A stretch of 64,000 nucleotides of DNA from Sophora flavescens (Eukaryota > Streptophyta > Magnoliopsida > Fabales > Fabaceae), in NCBI GenBank assembly GCA_030762895.1, contig CM061069.1, positions 90,033,548 to 90,097,547 of the forward strand, written 5' to 3'. Below, in pieces: positions 61,601 to 64,000 of the stretch (position 1 is the stretch's first letter; every line of letters starts with the position of its first letter). The position numbers were made by a program, and so were the translations under genes. The notes under the pieces are model-generated. The model searched no databases, was not told the DNA's origin, and saw only the letters and a list, made by a program, of their open reading frames with translations.

Positions 61601-63076
61601 AAGCTTAATAGTTATGTGAAGCAGTTGAATGGTTTTATAGGTTTATCAATATCCCATCTTTTATTTTGGGGTATACTTAGATATGTGGGTTGGTATATCT
61701 GTTGCAAAAGTTCTCCACTGTTTGCTTCTTTCAATACATGATTGCTTGTGCACCATTGAATGCTCTATCAGCTTCATATTAAAAATGCAAATGTTAATGA
61801 GGAGCTTGCTGAGAAAGTTTATATGGAGCAATTACCTGATTTTGTTGCTTAAGGAGAGAATAGCTTAGTGTGTTGACTTTTGTTAGAATATATTATTATT
61901 CATAATAGTGGACTTGGAATTGTACCAGTAGTACTAATACTTGGCCAAATTATTAGTATAAATATGTGCATTAGGTTATTGTATTAGTGTGTAACCTATT
62001 ATTATCAACAAAAAAAAAAAAAACAATTTCATACATTATTAGCTATCATCCTCTCTTTACCATTTCTCCTTACCTAAACCCTAAGCTACAACAGCGTATC
62101 ATAGCAATATCATCAACGTTGAGGAGAGTTTCCCCCTTCCTCTGTTTTGAGTTCATAGAACTCAGTTGTATACTTATATAATCGTCTCATCTAGATTTTT
62201 TCTTATTTGTTGTCTCTTGTCAGCTAAATTAAAAGAAGAAAAAGGAAGAAAAGGCAGAACAGTGTTGTGACATTTCAGGTTAGGGCAGCCACCATTGAAT
62301 GCTGTTTGAACTTTCTGGCAACCGGCGAAGGGTCGCCAGTGACATGTATATGATGGGAGCCTCCCACACATGAATATGATAGGATTGGGTGGATCTTACA
62401 TATTATGAGTTTGTCAATCTTTTCGAATGTTCTGTCAGCCTTTAATAAGGTGTATTAAGTATCTAAGTCCTACATTGGTTGAGTATATGAGCCAAGAATC
62501 ATTTATAATAACTTGGACATCCCTCCCTCTATGAGCTAGCTTTTAGAGGGCCCAATTATTCTAACATGGTATCAGTGCCTACCACGATGTTGGGCCACCT
62601 GCAGATGTCCAGTCCTGCAAACTTCACGCTCCAGATGTCCGGTCCTGGACGTGAGGGGGTGTATTATGTATCTAAGTCCCACATCGGTTGAGTATGAGCC
62701 AATAACCATTTATAATAACTTGGCCATCCCTCCCTCTATGAGCTAGCTTTTAGAGTGGAGTTAGGCCCAATTATTCTAACAAGGTATATTCCTTATTCTC
62801 ATCTTTCACTCTTATCTTGAATCATATTCAGTGAACATTTTTCTTCTTCTTTTGCTTTTGGTTGAAATTGAAAAAGTTAAGTCCTTTATAATAATAGAGC
62901 AAGATAGAATCATTCCAGTTTTGCCCCATCTTGATCCCATGATCATAGAAACGATCAAGTGAAAAAAGTTAACCTGTTCTTCGTCCCACCAAGACTCCCA
63001 ACTATTATCTCCCTTTACTCCTACTCCTCCTTTGTAAAGAAGCCAACTTGTCCAATCATCAAAATCTTCCACAGTC
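58649..63076 (-). CDS. CALS10: Callose synthase (CalS10/GSL8-like), last five exons
   Basis: Exons on the minus strand, 5' to 3': 63,076-62,974, 60,419-60,300, 60,076-60,026, 59,868-59,686 and 58,885-58,649. All have GT-AG borders and join in one frame (231 codons plus stop; the first base completes a codon of an upstream exon). The product is the C-terminal part of a 1,3-beta-glucan synthase: TVEDFDDWTSWLLYKGG, GDNSWESWWDEEQ, HIQTLRGRILETILSLRFF, GKDTSLAIYGYSW, SIADLFASILAFIPTGW-like TIADLFASILAFIPTGW and FQSRLLFNQAFSRGLEISL. These are the conserved last transmembrane segments; the catalytic domain lies off the right edge. The many small exons and the NKANVES tail fit the CalS9/CalS10 clade, more likely CalS10, which makes callose at cell plates and plasmodesmata. 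The exons show no lesion. Confidence 0.88.
61135..61648 (-). mobile_element. Tandem TRIM: three short LTRs and two internal regions
   Basis: On the minus strand the order is LTR (61,648-61,579), internal (61,578-61,431), LTR (61,430-61,365, 66 bp), internal (61,364-61,217), LTR (61,216 to about 61,135, diverged). Each LTR starts TGTTAAAGTC-like and ends CTTTGACA. Each internal region begins with the primer-site-like TGGTATTAGATCC (plus-strand 61,566-61,578 and 61,352-61,364) and ends with a purine tract (CACAAGGGAGAA or CACGAGGGAGAA). The period is 214 bp. No coding capacity: a terminal-repeat retrotransposon in miniature in tandem form. Confidence 0.75.
61881..62093 (+). mobile_element. Copia LTR fragment with decayed primer site
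   Basis: Starts TGTTAGAATATATT and ends AAGCTACAACA (213 bp). A TATA-like region (GTATAAATATGTGC) is near 61,951. The following GCGTATCATAGC resembles a mutated TGGTATCAGAGC primer site. About 150-300 bp of leader-like text follows with no gag frame. No partner LTR is seen. Confidence 0.55.
62451..62781 (+). mobile_element. TRIM element (331 bp)
   Basis: LTR1 is 62,451-62,566 (116 bp), LTR2 62,660-62,781 (122 bp). Both start TGTATTA(A/T)GTATCTAAG, contain AGTCC(T/C)ACAT(T/C)GGTTGAG and end ATTCTAACA. LTR1 is followed by the primer site TGGTATCAGTGCC (62,567-62,579); a purine tract GTGAGGGGG (62,651-62,659) precedes LTR2. The internal region is only 93 bp. Flanks AAGGT (62,447-62,451 and 62,781-62,785) fit a 5-bp duplication if one base on each end is counted as flank. 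Confidence 0.85.
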
Positions 63077-63253
63077 CTGTTCAACAGTTAACGAGATAAG
63101 AAAATTAAAAACTTCCTCATCTTATAAAAACAAATGGAAAAGGATCTAGTTAGAAATCAAACACGAGCAAATTCAAATTAAAAGAAGAGTAAACATGCAT
63201 TTTAGTCCTACAAAGACGCAGGTGGCATTAATTGGGTCCTTCAATATTAAATA
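63077..63253 (-). other. Callose synthase intron, part left of the copia element
   Basis: Intron sequence with acceptor GAACAG| at 63,077-63,078 and a pyrimidine-rich stretch on the minus strand upstream. AAATA at 63,249-63,253 is the likely target duplication of the copia element to the right. Confidence 0.6.
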
Positions 63254-63449
63254 TGTAAGAATAGAATATGTGAATGTTGTGTGTCAATATGGTCACACAT
63301 GTATGCTATTTATAATCTTATATTAGGGTACAAGAGAATCAAAAATAAATACAAAGGAATCAAATCAAATCTCTAATTAGTAACGAACCCCTAATTACTA
63401 GCACCTATTTATGTACATATTAAGCACATGTTAAATATGCTTTCTAACA
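63254..63449 (-). mobile_element. 3' LTR of the intronic copia element (196 bp)
   Basis: Starts TGTTAGAAAGCATATTTAAC next to the polypurine tract and ends ATTCTATTCTTACA. Minus-strand TATA-like CATTTATAATC is not clear; no promoter is assigned. Confidence 0.85.
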
Positions 63450-63456
63450 CTCCCCC

Positions 63457-64000
63457 TCAAGCTGGAGCATATATGTCATATGAGCCAAGCTTGTTACAAA
63501 TGTAGTCAACACGAGAGCCTCTAAGGGACTTAGTGAAAATGTCAGTCAACTGGCCACTAGAGTTGACAAAGTCAATTGTGATTTCCCCTGAAAGCACCTT
63601 CTCTCTTACGAAGTGACAATCTATTTCTATGTGTTTGGTTAGTTCATGAAAGACCGGATTTGATGCAATGTGAAGTGCAGCCTGATTGTCACAGATAAGT
63701 TTAGTAACTTGGATATCTCCCAATTTTAGCTGTTGGAGTAGTTGCCTAAGCCATGTAAGCTCACACACAGCTGCTGCCATAGCACGGTATTCAGCTTCTG
63801 CACTGGATCTGGCAACAATGTTCTGCTTCTTGCTCCTCCATGAGATCATATTTCCTCCAATAAAAACACAATATCCAGAAGTGGACCTCCTATCTGATGG
63901 TGATCCTGCCCAGTCAGCATCAGAGTAACAAGTGATTTTGGCATTGCCTTTATCTTCGTATAATAATCCTCGTCCTGGTGCATTTTTGATGTACCGAAGA
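63457..64000 (-). CDS. pol of the intronic copia element, RNase H part, open to the edge
   Basis: The frame is open from the window edge to the TAA/TAG at 63,457, about 180 codons. It begins in the RT-RNase H linker (RYIKNAPGRGLLYED), then RNase H with DADWAGSPSDRRSTSGY, ARSSAEAEYRAMA (catalytic Glu), CDNQAALHIASNPVFHE and TDIFTKSL. No stop or frameshift is seen, unlike all other retroelement genes here. The catalytic residues visible (Asp, Glu, Asp) are intact. Upstream domains lie outside. Confidence 0.88.
   Translation of the reverse strand, partial: LRYIKNAPGRGLLYEDKGNAKITCYSDADWAGSPSDRRSTSGYCVFIGGNMISWRSKKQNIVARSSAEAEYRAMAAAVCELTWLRQLLQQLKLGDIQVTKLICDNQAALHIASNPVFHELTKHIEIDCHFVREKVLSGEITIDFVNSSGQLTDIFTKSLRGSRVDYICNKLGSYDIYAPA

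Larger units (their letters stand above)
60420..62973 (-). other. Large callose synthase intron filled with small retroelements
   Basis: This 2.55-kb intron holds a tandem TRIM (61,135-61,648), a copia LTR fragment (61,881-62,093) and a second TRIM (62,451-62,781). The remaining introns visible are 76 to 800 bp. The part 60,420-61,130 shows no clear element. Donor CAG|GTTAAC and acceptor TGTAG|ATG are intact. Confidence 0.8.
63254..64000 (-). mobile_element. Ty1/copia element in a callose synthase intron, 3' part
   Basis: Minus strand: RNase H frame, then a polypurine tract (TTGAGGGGGAG, plus-strand 63,450-63,460), then a short LTR (63,449-63,254, 196 bp, TGTTAGAAAG...ATTCTTACA). The element continues beyond the right edge. 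It has the same transcription direction as the host gene. Confidence 0.9.

Noticed and set aside
62451..62781. Possibility that the TRIM is Cassandra
   Set aside because: Cassandra LTRs carry a 5S rRNA-like promoter region and are longer; neither is seen.

Overview
This window is nuclear DNA of a dicot plant. It is AT-rich, has spliced genes with GT-AG introns, and is mostly nested LTR retrotransposons and LINE fragments. Two host genes are visible. One is a complete six-exon CCCH zinc-finger gene on the + strand (42,381-46,866). The other is the 3' end of a callose synthase gene on the - strand (58,649-63,076, five exons; the rest lies beyond the right edge). The species cannot be named from the sequence.

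Layout. From 1 to 41,957 there is one nested cluster of repeats. A minus-strand Sirevirus-type Ty1/copia element (gag C-terminus, protease, integrase, RT, RNase H, then an env-like ORF) is joined to a LINE fragment, and an LTR of the same Sirevirus kind sits inside that LINE. The whole block occurs twice in tandem: copy A (1-8,678) and copy B (8,679-35,329). This fits unequal recombination between the element's own 3' LTR and the LTR lodged in the LINE. Copy B was later hit by two long TGTAA-type LTRs. One is a clean solo LTR (8,938-12,664, target duplication ATAAG). The other is an inverted relative (13,987-26,298) that splits the env-like ORF. That second LTR itself contains an Athila-type Ty3/gypsy element (16,872-24,360) which has lost its 3' LTR and is bracketed by a duplicated 0.86 kb piece of its host LTR. 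To the right lie the LINE 3' part, the 3' end of a plus-strand Sirevirus (36,590-40,984) with another solo LTR inside it (37,160-38,578, target duplication TGAAC), and a third LINE fragment (40,985-41,957).

From 41,958 to 51,257 comes the CCCH gene with its upstream region, then an intergenic stretch with a compound microsatellite. From 51,263 to 57,705 lies a complete but degenerate Ty1/copia element with 541-bp LTRs and the target duplication GGGAG. From 58,649 to the right edge lies the callose synthase 3' end. Its introns hold two TRIM elements (one a tandem LTR-internal-LTR-internal-LTR array), an LTR fragment, and the 3' part of a well-preserved copia element whose RNase H frame is open to the window edge.

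No new gene system (defence locus, biosynthetic cluster or similar) was found. The most unusual signals are structural: the tandem Sirevirus/LINE duplication; the Athila insertion with a duplicated host segment; a palindromic CACGGCC/GGCCGTGA minisatellite shared by an Athila element and an unrelated LTR; two Cys-to-Arg changes that disable one zinc finger of the CCCH gene; and the tandem TRIM in the callose synthase intron.
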